Source of the DNA: Trebonia sp963836195
GTDB taxonomy: Bacteria; Actinomycetota; Actinomycetes; Streptosporangiales; Streptosporangiaceae
Length of the DNA stretch: 64,000 bases
Reading direction: 5' to 3'
Assembly (NCBI GenBank): GCA_963836195.1
Contig: CAWIIX010000020.1
Span: 744,001 to 808,000, forward strand
Shown: piece after piece, positions 43,098 to 51,403 of the stretch
Layout: the number at the start of each line of letters is the position of its first letter
Numbering within the stretch: position 1 is the stretch's first letter
Notes under the pieces: generated by a model
Database searches by the model: none
What the model saw: the letters and a program-made list of their open reading frames with translations, nothing else
What the model was told of the DNA's origin: nothing
Made by a program: the position numbers and the translations under genes

Positions 43098-43916
43098 ATG
43101 ACAACACCGGACACGGGCACACCCCAGTGGACCCTGGTCGACGAGGGCTGGGGGCGTAAGGCGGTCGACTTCGCCACGCTCAGCGAGCCGAGCAACTGCC
43201 GGGAGTACGTCACCATCCACCACCGGCTCGGCGTCGACGCCGGCGACCGGCTGCTCGACGTCGCCTGCGGGTCCGGGCTCGCGATCGAGCTGGCCCGGCT
43301 GCGCGGCGCCGTCTGCAGCGGCATCGATGCCTCGCCCAGGCTGGTGGCGGTGGCCAGGGACCGCAACCCGGAATCCGACCTACGGGTCGGCGACATGCAC
43401 GCGCTGCCCTGGGACCGGTCGTCGTTCGACGTGGTCACCAGCTTCCGCGGCATCTGGGGGACGACACCGGACGCGGTGGCCGAGCTCTACCGGGTCCTGC
43501 GCCCGGGCGGACGGGTCGGGCTCACGGTCTGGGGTCACATCAAGGTCTCGCCCGGCGCCTGGGCGCTGGCGCCGTTCCGGCTCGCCGCGTCCGAGAAGGT
43601 CGACAACCAGGCTGGCATGGTCGCGCTCGGCCGGCCCGGGGCGGGCGAGCAGCTCCTCGCGTCGTACGGGCTGACCGAGATCGAGCGCGTGCACGTGCCG
43701 TTCGCCTGGGAATCGGCCGACCCGCAGATCTACGCGCGGGCGCTGGCCTCCACCGGGCCGGCCTATGAAGCCATCCAGAACGCGGGCGAGGCAGAATTCC
43801 ATCGCGCGGCGGTCGAACTGGCCGAGGCACACCTGCGGGACGGGCTGCCGCTCCGGGCCGAAATCAACGTCGTGGGCTACCTGGCCCGCAAGCCCGAGGG
43901 GGCGCAGCGCTCATGA
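43098..43916 (+). CDS. Class I SAM-dependent methyltransferase
   Basis: A 272-residue methyltransferase. Motif I reads DRLLDVACGSGLAIELARLR, with GIDASPRLVAVARDR, motif II in RVGDMHALPWDRSSFDVVTS and motif III in YRVLRPGGRVGLTVWGHIKV, matching the UbiE/Methyltransf_11 type. It transfers a methyl group from S-adenosylmethionine to an unknown small molecule. ATG 43098 is preceded by AAGGGGG. Its stop overlaps the start of the next gene (ATGA), so both are translated together. Divergent from the IclR regulator. Confidence 0.88.
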   Translation: MTTPDTGTPQWTLVDEGWGRKAVDFATLSEPSNCREYVTIHHRLGVDAGDRLLDVACGSGLAIELARLRGAVCSGIDASPRLVAVARDRNPESDLRVGDMHALPWDRSSFDVVTSFRGIWGTTPDAVAELYRVLRPGGRVGLTVWGHIKVSPGAWALAPFRLAASEKVDNQAGMVALGRPGAGEQLLASYGLTEIERVHVPFAWESADPQIYARALASTGPAYEAIQNAGEAEFHRAAVELAEAHLRDGLPLRAEINVVGYLARKPEGAQRS

Positions 43917-44500
43917 GCGGCAGCTTCCTCGGGGAACCGGCGGCCTCGGCCGAAGCGCAGGAGCTGTTCGACGAGGACCTCGCCGACGACGGCTTCGTGT
44001 GGAACGTGACCCGCCTGTGGGCGCATCAGCCGGACACCCTCAGGCAGCTCTTCGCCCTCATGTCGGACGCATTCCGGGCGAGCGGGCTGAGCTTCCGCCA
44101 GCGCGGGATCCTGGTGACCGCCGCCGCGTCCACCCTGGGCGACTCGTACTGCTCGCTGGCCTGGGGCGGGAAGCTGGCCAAGGCATCCGACCCGACGTTG
44201 GCGGCCGGGGTCTTGACCGGCGACGACACCGGGCTGACGGACCAGGAGAAGGCGATGGCCGACTGGGCCAGGAAGGTAGCCAGGGACCCGAACGCGACGA
44301 CGCCCGCCGATATCGCGGCGCTGCACGACTGCGGGCTCGACGATGGGCAGATCTTCGCCATCACCACCTTCGTGGCCCTCCGGCTGGCGTTCTCCACGAT
44401 CAACGACTCCCTCGGCGCGCAGCCCGACGCCCAGCTCGCCCAGTCCCTGCCCGAGAAAGTCCGCGCGGCGGTGACCTATGGTCGCCCCGCTGTCACCTAA
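43913..44500 (+). CDS. Carboxymuconolactone decarboxylase/AhpD-like protein
   Basis: A 195-residue all-helical protein of the AhpD-like superfamily. GLSFRQRGILVTAAASTLGD, SYCSLAWGGKLAKASD matches the CMD core, where the redox motif is normally CxxC; here only one Cys (YCSLAWG) is present, so classic peroxidase chemistry is doubtful. GLTDQEKAMADWARKVARDP and TTPADIAALHDCGLDDGQIF, AITTFVALRLAFSTIND complete the fold. It overlaps the methyltransferase by 4 bp. Related peroxidase-like CMD proteins often pair with regulators in redox or aromatic metabolism. Confidence 0.75.
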   Translation: MSGSFLGEPAASAEAQELFDEDLADDGFVWNVTRLWAHQPDTLRQLFALMSDAFRASGLSFRQRGILVTAAASTLGDSYCSLAWGGKLAKASDPTLAAGVLTGDDTGLTDQEKAMADWARKVARDPNATTPADIAALHDCGLDDGQIFAITTFVALRLAFSTINDSLGAQPDAQLAQSLPEKVRAAVTYGRPAVT

Positions 44501-44539
44501 GGGAGCTCGCGCCAGCGGGCGGCGACGGCGCGCCGCGTC

Positions 44540-44570
44540 TTGACGCGAGTATCGGTAAGTTGTAACTTAC
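44540..44570 (+). promoter_or_regulatory. arsR promoter with operator GTAAGTT-GT-AACTTAC
   Basis: TTGACG (44540-44545) and TAACTT (44563-44568) form a promoter with a 17-bp spacer. The palindrome GTAAGTTGTAACTTAC (44555-44570) overlaps spacer and -10, and a third half-site GTAAGT follows at 44572-44577. A bound ArsR dimer would block transcription of its own operon. Confidence 0.65.
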
Positions 44571-44578
44571 GGTAAGTC

Positions 44579-44896
44579 ATGACTAACCAAGGAGCCGTGC
44601 TCACGGCGCTGGCCGACCCGACCCGGCGGGCGATCTTCGAACGCCTGGCCAGGTCGCCCAGCGCCGTCGGCGACCTGGCGCGCGAACTGCCGGTCAGCCG
44701 TCCGGCGGTCTCCCAGCACCTAAAGATCCTCAAGTCGGCGGGCCTGGTCACCGACCACGCGGCGGGCACCCGCCGCGTCTACTCGGTCGATCCCGCGGGC
44801 CTCGCCGCGATCCGTGACTACTTCGAGCAGTTCTGGCGGCAGGCCCTGGACAGGTTCCAGGCGGCCGCCAGCCAGCCGATCCAGGAGGACCCATGA
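44579..44896 (+). CDS. ArsR-family repressor
   Basis: A 105-residue ArsR/SmtB winged helix: LTALADPTRRAIFERLARSP, SAVGDLARELPVSRPAVSQH, LKILKSAGLVTDHAAGTRRV, YSVDPAGLAAIRDYFEQFW. It lacks the ELCVCDL metal cysteines, so it is the non-metal subgroup that is co-encoded with AHSA1/SRPBCC proteins. It overlaps the next gene by 4 bp (ATGA), so the pair is co-translated. A palindrome in its promoter is the probable autoregulatory site. The gene reads intact. Confidence 0.92.
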   Translation: MTNQGAVLTALADPTRRAIFERLARSPSAVGDLARELPVSRPAVSQHLKILKSAGLVTDHAAGTRRVYSVDPAGLAAIRDYFEQFWRQALDRFQAAASQPIQEDP

Positions 44897-45363
44897 CCAC
44901 CCAGACGCAGCCAACCTCGGTGACCTCGACGACCGAGGTCCAGGCGCCCATCGAGCACGCCTTCCGCGTGTTCACCGAGGGCATCGGCACCTGGTGGAAT
45001 CCCGGCCACCACATCCTGCAGGCCGAACTGGCCGAGATGGTGTTCGAGCCGCGAGTCGGCGGCCACATCATCGACCGCGGCACCGACGGCAGCGAGTGCC
45101 GCTGGAGCCGGGTACTCGCCTACGACCCGCCGCACCGGGTCTGCTTCAGCTGGGACATCAACCTGAGCTGGGAGCTCGAGACCGACCCGGCCAAGACCAG
45201 CGAGATCGAGGTGACCTTCACCGCCAGCGGGCCCGACCGCACGCAGGTGCTCCTCACCCACCGGCACCTTGACCGCCACGGCGACGGCTGGCAGAGCATG
45301 CGGGACGCGGTCGGCTCGGGCTGGAGCCTCGCACACTACGCGGAGGTCGCCGCCGAACGCTGA
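44893..45363 (+). CDS. AHSA1/SRPBCC domain protein
   Basis: A 156-residue START-like domain: TSVTSTTEVQAPIEHAFRVF, TEGIGTWWNPGHHILQAELA, EMVFEPRVGGHIIDRGTDGS, RWSRVLAYDPPHRVCFSWDI, ending GWSLAHYAEVAAER. This is the activator-of-Hsp90-ATPase-1-like subgroup, which binds hydrophobic ligands. It is translationally coupled to the ArsR gene; such ArsR-AHSA1 pairs are widespread and their shared ligand is unknown. The gene reads intact. Confidence 0.88.
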   Translation: MTTQTQPTSVTSTTEVQAPIEHAFRVFTEGIGTWWNPGHHILQAELAEMVFEPRVGGHIIDRGTDGSECRWSRVLAYDPPHRVCFSWDINLSWELETDPAKTSEIEVTFTASGPDRTQVLLTHRHLDRHGDGWQSMRDAVGSGWSLAHYAEVAAER

Positions 45364-45478
45364 CGGCGGCTCTGGTTCGGCCCGGCCACCGCGCGCCGGT
45401 TACGCTTCGTGCACGACCGGTCGGCAAAAAGGGGACCCCGCGCGCTCCGCCGCCGACCTGGCCTGTTGAGATGGACCC

Positions 45479-46687
45479 ATGGCACCGACGACCTCGTTTC
45501 CGCTGCTGCGACTCGGCCGTATTCAGCTCGATCCCCGGCTGCGCGCGCTCCAGCCCGGAACCGACGCATCCGACCTGGTGGCGACCGCCGCCGTTCCCGT
45601 ACCCGATTCGCCCGGCGAGGTGCAGTACTACTGGGAGGTCGCCTGGACCGACGCGGTCCGGCAGGCCGGCCAGCTCGGCGCCACCAAGGACACGGCCCAG
45701 GCGCTCGGCGTCGGCTCCGGCGACGCCCAGGAGCACGGGCCCGGCACCCGGGTGGTCGTCGCCGCGCACGGTGAGGTGCTGCACGAGCAGTGGCTCGGCC
45801 AGTCCATCGGCGACACCTCGGTTGTGGTCGGCCCGCTGCCGCACCTGGCGGCGGCCGCCTCGGCCGCCGCCGCCCGGCCCGCCTGCGTGGTCGTGGCGGC
45901 CGACCGCGACGGCGCCGATGTGATCGCGCACGCCGGTGGCAGCGAGGTCGCGGTCGAGCACTTCCTCGTGGGCAAGCGCGAGCCCTCCCAGAGCGGCCAC
46001 GTCCGCGAGGAGCCGCCAGCCGTGCACCACGGCGAGCGGAACGTGACCGGCAGCGAGCCGGTCAGCGGCGGCCAGGCCAACGCCAGGGAGGTCGCCGCCC
46101 GCATCGACGACGCGGCCGCCAAGGTCGGGGCGCACATCGTCCTCGGCGCGGGCGACCAGCACATCCTCGACGCGGTCAGCGAACATCTGTCGGGGTCGCT
46201 CGGGCCGATCATCACGATCGACGGCAGGCGCACCCGCAGCGGCCGCGACGACCACATGGGGCCGGCCATCGGCGCCGCCCTGGACCAGATCGCCGCCACT
46301 GCCACCAGCGAGATCGGCGACGAGATCGCCGCCAAGGTCGGGGGCGAGAACCCGGGGGCGGTGCGCGGCCTCAAGGCGGTCGCCGAGCAGCTGGCCGAGC
46401 AGCAGGTCGCGGTGCTGCTGCTGGCGGCCGACATCGCCCGCGAGGAGGACCCGAGCAACAGCTACGTCCTCGGCCGCGCGCCGACCGAGCTGGTGCCGGC
46501 CAACTCGGTGACCGGACTGGCCGTGCCGCTCGAGGACGGCCTGGTCTGGGCCGCCCTCCACCAGGACGCGATCGTCGTGGTCCTGCCCGATCGCGGCGGC
46601 CCGCTGGCCGGGGAGCCCGCCGCCGCGCTGCTGCGCCGCGGTCAGCCCCGCGATCGGGAGGGTAGCGGCGCCAAAATCCACCGTTGA
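45479..46687 (+). CDS. Rv2629-like protein (baeRF / Vms1-type release-factor fold)
   Basis: A 402-residue cytoplasmic protein. The N-terminal half ends in ARPACVVVAADRDGADVIAH, AGGSEVAVEHFLVGKREPSQ; the C-terminal half has ANAREVAARIDDAAAKVGAH, IVLGAGDQHILDAVSEHL and AVAEQLAEQQVAVLLLAADI. This is the layout of actinobacterial baeRF family 2, to which Mycobacterium tuberculosis Rv2629 belongs: an eRF1-like domain related to the Vms1 peptidyl-tRNA hydrolase, followed by an L7Ae-like region. A role in ribosome rescue or dormancy has been suggested for the family; nothing in the neighbourhood sharpens this. The gene reads intact. Confidence 0.7.
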   Translation: MAPTTSFPLLRLGRIQLDPRLRALQPGTDASDLVATAAVPVPDSPGEVQYYWEVAWTDAVRQAGQLGATKDTAQALGVGSGDAQEHGPGTRVVVAAHGEVLHEQWLGQSIGDTSVVVGPLPHLAAAASAAAARPACVVVAADRDGADVIAHAGGSEVAVEHFLVGKREPSQSGHVREEPPAVHHGERNVTGSEPVSGGQANAREVAARIDDAAAKVGAHIVLGAGDQHILDAVSEHLSGSLGPIITIDGRRTRSGRDDHMGPAIGAALDQIAATATSEIGDEIAAKVGGENPGAVRGLKAVAEQLAEQQVAVLLLAADIAREEDPSNSYVLGRAPTELVPANSVTGLAVPLEDGLVWAALHQDAIVVVLPDRGGPLAGEPAAALLRRGQPRDREGSGAKIHR

Positions 46688-46738
46688 CGCTGTTCACGCA
46701 GCTGGTGACGCTGCGCCGCTACCCTGGTTGCACGCCGG

Positions 46739-47744
46739 TCAGGAACTGATGCGCACCAGGAACAGGTTCGCCCGGGTCCCGTGCACGGCGCGCGCCTCGA
46801 TGACGGCCGGGCCGTTGAGGAGCTGGTAGCCGCCGGGAGTGGCCAGCGCGCGCGACGTGCCGCCGGTGGCGACGTTGAGCACGCCGACCGTCGCCGATGA
46901 GCCGGGGGCGAGGACCAGCAGCCCGAGCCTGGTGCCGACGATCGCGGCGTCCTTCTCCGGCACCCGCTTGGACGACACCAGCGCCAGCGTGCTCGCGTTG
47001 TAGCTGAGCACGTCGACGGCGCTGCTGCCGAACGCCAGCAGGTCGACCCGGCCGCCCGCCAGCGCCAGCGGCGCGTCGACCGGCGCCTTGCGGTACTGCA
47101 CGGCCGACGTGACCGGGTTCGCGTGGCCGAGGTCGTCGGTCACGCCGTGCACGGTCTCGAAGTACAGCCCGGCGCCGTCGGCGCTCATGTCCCCGGGGAA
47201 CGCGTCCTTGTCGACCACGTGCACGGCTGAGCTCGTGGTGTGGATCCGGTCGATCTGCGCGTACTGGAAACCGCTGCGGTCGGTGGCCCAGTCGGTCCAC
47301 GCCCATACGGTATCGCCGACCACGTCGAGGCCGGCCGAGGTGACCGGCGCGAACAGGCTGCTGAGGGTCCAGTGCCGCAGCTGCCCGCCGGTGGCGCGGC
47401 TGTACTCGGTGACCAGCAGTCCGGTCTCGACGAAGAGATCGGAGTCGTTCGCCCCGAGCGCGAGCACGGTCCGGCCGGCGTGCAGCGCGATCACGGGCGC
47501 CCGGTTGCCCTCGACCGCGTAGACGACGGAGCCGCGGGAGAAGAACACCGTCCCGTTCGGCGCCTCGGTGAACGCGTTGCCGTAGAGGCCGCTCGTCGCC
47601 CCGAGCGCGATTCTGGTGCCGTGCAGCGCGGGCGTCGCGGTCGCGCCGGCTGGTGGCCTGGGCGCCGGCCGCCGTTGCCACCAGCCCCGCCAGCGCGAGC
47701 GCGGTGGCCGCGAGCAGGGCCCGGGCCTGTGGTTTGATCGTCAT
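46739..47744 (-). CDS. Secreted beta-propeller-like protein (frameshifted)
   Basis: About 335 residues. ATG 47744 opens a signal peptide, MTIKPQARALLAATALALAG, LVATAAGAQAT. The frame switches at about 47650, after which the mature protein runs FFSRGSVVYAVEGNRAPVIA, VLALGANDSDLFVETGLLVT, LRHWTLSSLFAPVTSAGLDV, VVGDTVWAWTDWATD, and ends GTRANLFLVRISS. The alternating short hydrophobic strands with G-D turns suggest a six- or seven-bladed propeller, but no catalytic motif is recognised. Function unknown. The downstream flank is 51 bp before the Rv2629-like gene end (tail to tail). Confidence 0.6.
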
Positions 47745-47863
47745 TGAGTACGCTCCCCTTGGTCGTCCAATGCGAACTTCAGTCTCGACTAGCAAGACCC
47801 CGTATACCTCGCTGAGACGCGTCCGGGCGTGTCGCGGTTGGGGCGGTCCCTAGGATCGTTCGA

Positions 47864-48367
47864 ATGGATGAGGAACAGCAGCTGGCAGGCGGGGCCGTGC
47901 TCCGGCGGGCACGCCCCGGCGACGAAGACGGAATCCTGGCGTGCATCCGCGCGCTCGCGACGTACGAGAAGGAACCGGATGCGGTCGAGACGACCGCCGA
48001 CGGCCTGAGCGAGACCTTGTTCGGCTCCTCCCCGTCGGTGTTCGCGCACGTCATCGATCGGCAGGACCGGATCGTGGGGATCGCCGTGTGGTTCCTGAAC
48101 TACTCCACCTGGACCGGCCGCAGCGGCATTTACCTGGAGGATCTGTTCGTCTACCCCGACGAGCGCGGCCACGGCTACGGCAAGGCGCTCCTGCGGCGGC
48201 TGGCGCGGCTGTGCGCCGAGCGCGGCTACCGCCGGCTCGAATGGTCCGTCCTCGACTGGAACTCGCCCGCCGTCGGCTTCTACCGCTCGATCGGCGCCGT
48301 CGGCATGGACGAGTGGACCGTCCAGCGCGTGAGCGGCGACGCGCTCGCCCGGCTTGCCGCCGACTGA
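47864..48367 (+). CDS. GNAT acetyltransferase, diamine N-acetyltransferase-like
   Basis: A 167-residue GNAT enzyme. The acetyl-CoA motif A reads LEDLFVYPDERGHGYGKALL, RRLARLCAERGYRRLEWSVL, DWNSPAVGFYRSIGAVGMDE. The N-terminal part (AVLRRARPGDEDGILACIRA, LATYEKEPDAVETTADGLSE) with WLNYSTWxGRxGIYLEDLFV (here WFLNYSTWTGRSGIYLEDLF) matches the spermidine/spermine and thialysine N-acetyltransferase group. It acetylates a small amine in the cytoplasm. It is followed by an unrelated DUF2332 gene. The gene reads intact. Confidence 0.88.
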   Translation: MDEEQQLAGGAVLRRARPGDEDGILACIRALATYEKEPDAVETTADGLSETLFGSSPSVFAHVIDRQDRIVGIAVWFLNYSTWTGRSGIYLEDLFVYPDERGHGYGKALLRRLARLCAERGYRRLEWSVLDWNSPAVGFYRSIGAVGMDEWTVQRVSGDALARLAAD

Positions 48368-48422
48368 CTACCCGACCGGCGGCCTCGGCCTTACATCTGC
48401 TGCCGCGCGATAGCGTGGCGCA

Positions 48423-49392
48423 GTGGACACAGTCGAGGACGACGTTACGGCGGACGTGGCGCGGGCCTATCGGATGTTCGCCCGGTTGGAGGCGCACGGC
48501 CGGTCGCCCGCCTACGAGGAACTGGCTGCGGCGGCGGCCGAGGACGCGGGCATCGTGGGCTTCGTCGCGGCGCTGCCGGCCGCCAAGCGGCAGCCCAACC
48601 TGCTGTTCGCGGCGGCGCGCTACCTGCTCGGCGCCCCCGCCTCGATCAGTTCGCTGCGCGACCTGGTCCGCGACTCCCCGGCCGACCTGGGCGCGGTGAT
48701 GCGCGCCCGACGCACGCAGACCAACGAGCCCGCACGCTGCGCCGTGCTGCTGCCCGCCCTGGCTCAGCTGCCCGAGCCGCTGGCGCTGGTCGACGTCGGC
48801 GCCAGCGCCGGGCTGACGATGCTGTTCGACCGCTACTCCTACGACTACGCGGGCCACCGGCTGGCCGGGACCGACCCGGACGCGCCCACCCTGCGCTGCC
48901 GGGTCGGCCGGCCCGGTGCCGCTGCCGCGACGGATCCCGGCCATCGCCTGGCGGATCGGGCTCGACCTCAACCCCCTCGACATCACCAACGACGACGACG
49001 TCCGCTGGCTCTCCGGCCTGGTCTGGCCGGATGAGGAAGACCGCGCCGAGCGCCTCGCGGCGGCCATTGCGTCGGCCCGCCGCGCCCCGCCCCCGGTCAT
49101 CAGGGGCGACCTGCTCACCGACCTGCCCGCCGTCGTCGCCCGAGCGCCGGCCGACGCCACCGTGGTCGTTTACCACTCCTCGGTGCTCTGGTACGTCACC
49201 CCGCCGCAGCGCGAGCAGTTCGCCCACACCGTCCGCGACCTCGGCGTCAGCTGGCTGACGAGCGAGGCGCCGGGCATCGTGCCTGGCACCGACCGGCCGT
49301 CCCGCGATGACCAGATGACCGTGCTCGCCCGCGACGGCCGCCCCCTCGCGCTCGCCGACAGCCACGGCACCCGCCTGCAGTGGCTCGGCTGA
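48423..49392 (+). CDS. DUF2332 family protein (frameshifted)
   Basis: About 323 residues in two frames. From GTG 48423: ARAYRMFARLEAHGRSPAYE, PAAKRQPNLLFAAARYLLGA, RTQTNEPARCAVLLPALAQL, PLALVDVGASAGLTMLFDRY. After a switch at about 48912: IPAIAWRIGLDLNPLDITND, DDVRWLSGLVWPDEEDRAER, TVVVYHSSVLWYVTPPQREQ. The VGASAGLxLxxDRYxYDY and GxDxxPLD...WLxxLVWP pattern is DUF2332, a methyltransferase-like fold of unknown role in actinobacteria and proteobacteria. A one-base indel in a GC-rich GGCCGGCCC stretch explains the split. Confidence 0.82.
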
Positions 49393-49499
49393 CCACCGGA
49401 AAACACCGAGCAGGCTCTGGCCAAAACGTGACGACGAGGTTACGTTCCGATCAGAGGACCGCATCGGGAGGCGGCGTCCGGTCCTGCTGAGGAGGCTTG

Positions 49500-49697
49500 A
49501 TGCGGTTCGGAACGCTGCTGCTCTTCATCTGGCTGATCATCGGGGTGGCGGCAGCCGGCCAGCGTGGCTATTACGACGGGTCCATCGGCAGCTGCACCAA
49601 GGTCGGCACGATCGCCGTGACGATCGTCACCGGTCCCCTCAACTACCTGGGCGTGAACCCCAAGATCGACTGCACCGCGCCTAAGCCCAGCAGGTAA
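49500..49697 (+). CDS. Small membrane protein, 65 residues
   Basis: ATG 49500, directly after AGGAGG, opens MRFGTLLLFIWLIIGVAAAG, QRGYYDGSIGSCTKVGTIAV, TIVTGPLNYLGVNPKIDCTA. The N-terminal helix and the second hydrophobic run (GTIAVTIVTGPLNYLGVNP) suggest two membrane passes, with two cysteines. Short proteins with this sequence pattern are conserved in actinobacteria and have no known function. The strong ribosome site supports it as a real gene. It is convergent with the sigma-factor gene, 8 bp away. Confidence 0.7.
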   Translation: MRFGTLLLFIWLIIGVAAAGQRGYYDGSIGSCTKVGTIAVTIVTGPLNYLGVNPKIDCTAPKPSR

Positions 49698-49704
49698 ACC
49701 GGCG

Positions 49705-50916
49705 CTACGGACGCACCCGGCTGGCGCGGGACTCGAGGTAGCGTTGCTCGGCGAGGCTGGCGGTGGACTTCGCGGCGCGCCGGTAGTGCTCGTAGGCGCC
49801 CGCCGTGTCGCCGGCCTTCTCCAGTAGGTGCGCCCGCACGGACAGCAGCCGGTGATGCCCGGCCATCCGCTCGTCACCGTCCAGCGTCGCCAGCAGGGCC
49901 AGCCCGGCCTGCGGGCCGTCGATCTCGGCGAGGGCGACCGCCCGGTTGAGGGTGACCATCGGGTTGGGCGCGATCCGTTCCAGGATCAGGTAAGCGGCGT
50001 GCACCTGCGGCCAGTTGGTCTCCCCGGCGGTGGCCGCGTCGGTGTGGGTGGCGGCGATCGCGGCCTGCAGCTGGTACGGCCCCAGAGCCGGGCTGGCCAG
50101 CGACGCCTTCGCCAGCTCGGTGCCCTCGTCGATCAGCCCGCGGTCCCACCGGGTGCGATCCTGCTCGTCCAGCGGGACCAGGTCGCCGGCCGTCGTCGTG
50201 CGCGCCTCGCGGCGGGCGTGGGTCAGCAGCATCAGCGCCAGCAGCCCGGTCACCTCGCCGTCCTCCGGCAACTGCGCGCGCACCATCCGGGCCAGCCGGA
50301 TCGCCTCGCGGGCGAGGTCGGGGCGATCGAGCTCGCGGCCGGAGGAGGCCGTATACCCCTCGTTGAAGATCAGGTAGAGCACGTGCAGGACGACCCGCAG
50401 CCGCTCCTCGCGCTCGGCCTCCGCGGGCAGGCTGAACGTGCTCCCGGCGGCCTTGATGCGCTGCTTGGCGCGGCTGATCCTGGCCGCCATGGTCGCCTCG
50501 GGCACCAGGAACGCGCGGGCGATCTCGGCTGTGGTCAGGCCGCCGACGGCGCGCAGCGTGAGCGCCGTCTGGGAAGCCGCGGTCAGCGTCGGATGGCAGC
50601 ACAGGAACAGCAGCACGAGCGTGTCGTCGGTGCCGGGAACGTCCTCGGGCGGCGTCTCGGCGGCGAGCGCCGACTCGCGCTCGCGGCGGGCGTGGTCACT
50701 GCGCAGCTGGTCGATCAGCCGCCGGGACGCGACCGTCATCAGCCAGCCGCGCGGGCTGTCCGGCACCCCCTCGGCCGGCCACTGCACGGCGGCGGCCGCC
50801 GCCGCCTCCTGCACCGCGTCCTCGCACCCTTCGAACTGGCCGTGCCGACGCACCAGCCCGCCGAGGACCTGCGGCGTGAGCTCGCGCAGCAGGTCCTCGA
50901 CGGCCGCGGTGGTCAC
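49705..50916 (-). CDS. ECF42-type sigma factor with C-terminal TPR-like extension
   Basis: A 403-residue ECF sigma factor. Region 2 includes GQFEGCEDAVQEAAAAAAVQ and GWLMTVASRRLIDQLRSDHA; region 4 includes LTLRAVGGLTTAEIARAFLV, PEATMAARISRAKQRIKAAG. The long C-terminal domain (LYLIFNEGYTASSGRELDRP, AIRLARMVRAQLPEDGEVTG, ILERIAPNPMVTLNRAVALA) is the DUF6596/TPR extension that defines group ECF42. These sigma factors have no classic anti-sigma and are encoded with YCII (DGPF) proteins, exactly as here: it overlaps the YCII gene by 4 bp (GTGA). Signal and regulon are unknown. The gene reads intact. Confidence 0.92.
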   Translation of the reverse strand: MTTAAVEDLLRELTPQVLGGLVRRHGQFEGCEDAVQEAAAAAAVQWPAEGVPDSPRGWLMTVASRRLIDQLRSDHARRERESALAAETPPEDVPGTDDTLVLLFLCCHPTLTAASQTALTLRAVGGLTTAEIARAFLVPEATMAARISRAKQRIKAAGSTFSLPAEAEREERLRVVLHVLYLIFNEGYTASSGRELDRPDLAREAIRLARMVRAQLPEDGEVTGLLALMLLTHARREARTTTAGDLVPLDEQDRTRWDRGLIDEGTELAKASLASPALGPYQLQAAIAATHTDAATAGETNWPQVHAAYLILERIAPNPMVTLNRAVALAEIDGPQAGLALLATLDGDERMAGHHRLLSVRAHLLEKAGDTAGAYEHYRRAAKSTASLAEQRYLESRASRVRP

Positions 50917-51284
50917 GCCTCCAGCGTCCCGTCGGAGAACATGACCTGGCGCACTTCAACCCCGAGTCCCTCGATCGCGGCGTCGGGGATCTGGGCGGCG
51001 AGTTCGATCGCCCGCTCCTTGCTCTCGCAGTCGATCAGGTAGAAGCCGCCCAGGTACTCCTTGGACTCCAGGAACGGCCCGTCGGTCACGGCCGGCTGGC
51101 CGTTGCGCACCGACACCACGGCGGCCTGCGACGGGTCGGCCAGCGCCTGCGTGATGATTAGCTCGCCGGACTCCTTCAGCGCCTCGATGAACGCCCCGTG
51201 GCCGGCGCCGAGCGCCATCTTCTCCTCGTCGGTCAGCGCGTCGAGCACGGTCGGGTTGATATGCAGGCCGATCAGGAACTTCAT
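50913..51284 (-). CDS. YCII-domain (DGPF) protein, partner of the ECF42 sigma factor
   Basis: A 123-residue ferredoxin-like protein: MKFLIGLHINPTVLDALTDE, VSVRNGQPAVTDGPFLESKE, YLGGFYLIDCESKERAIELA, AQIPDAAIEGLGVEVRQVMF. The DGPFxExKExLGGFYLID signature is diagnostic for the YCII/DGPF proteins that are co-encoded with ECF42 sigma factors and thought to influence their activity. It uses ATG 51284 and is translationally coupled to the sigma gene by a 4-bp overlap. It lies upstream in the operon. The gene reads intact. Confidence 0.92.
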   Translation of the reverse strand: MKFLIGLHINPTVLDALTDEEKMALGAGHGAFIEALKESGELIITQALADPSQAAVVSVRNGQPAVTDGPFLESKEYLGGFYLIDCESKERAIELAAQIPDAAIEGLGVEVRQVMFSDGTLEA

Positions 51285-51403
51285 CTCGTACCCCTCGTGG
51301 TTCGCGGGCCCCGGCGGGGCCCTTCGAGTGGTTGGTCGGAGCCGCCGCCGTCGTCTTGACATCCCCCCTCACGTTACTTCCGCGGCGAGGCTAGGGTGCT
51401 GTC

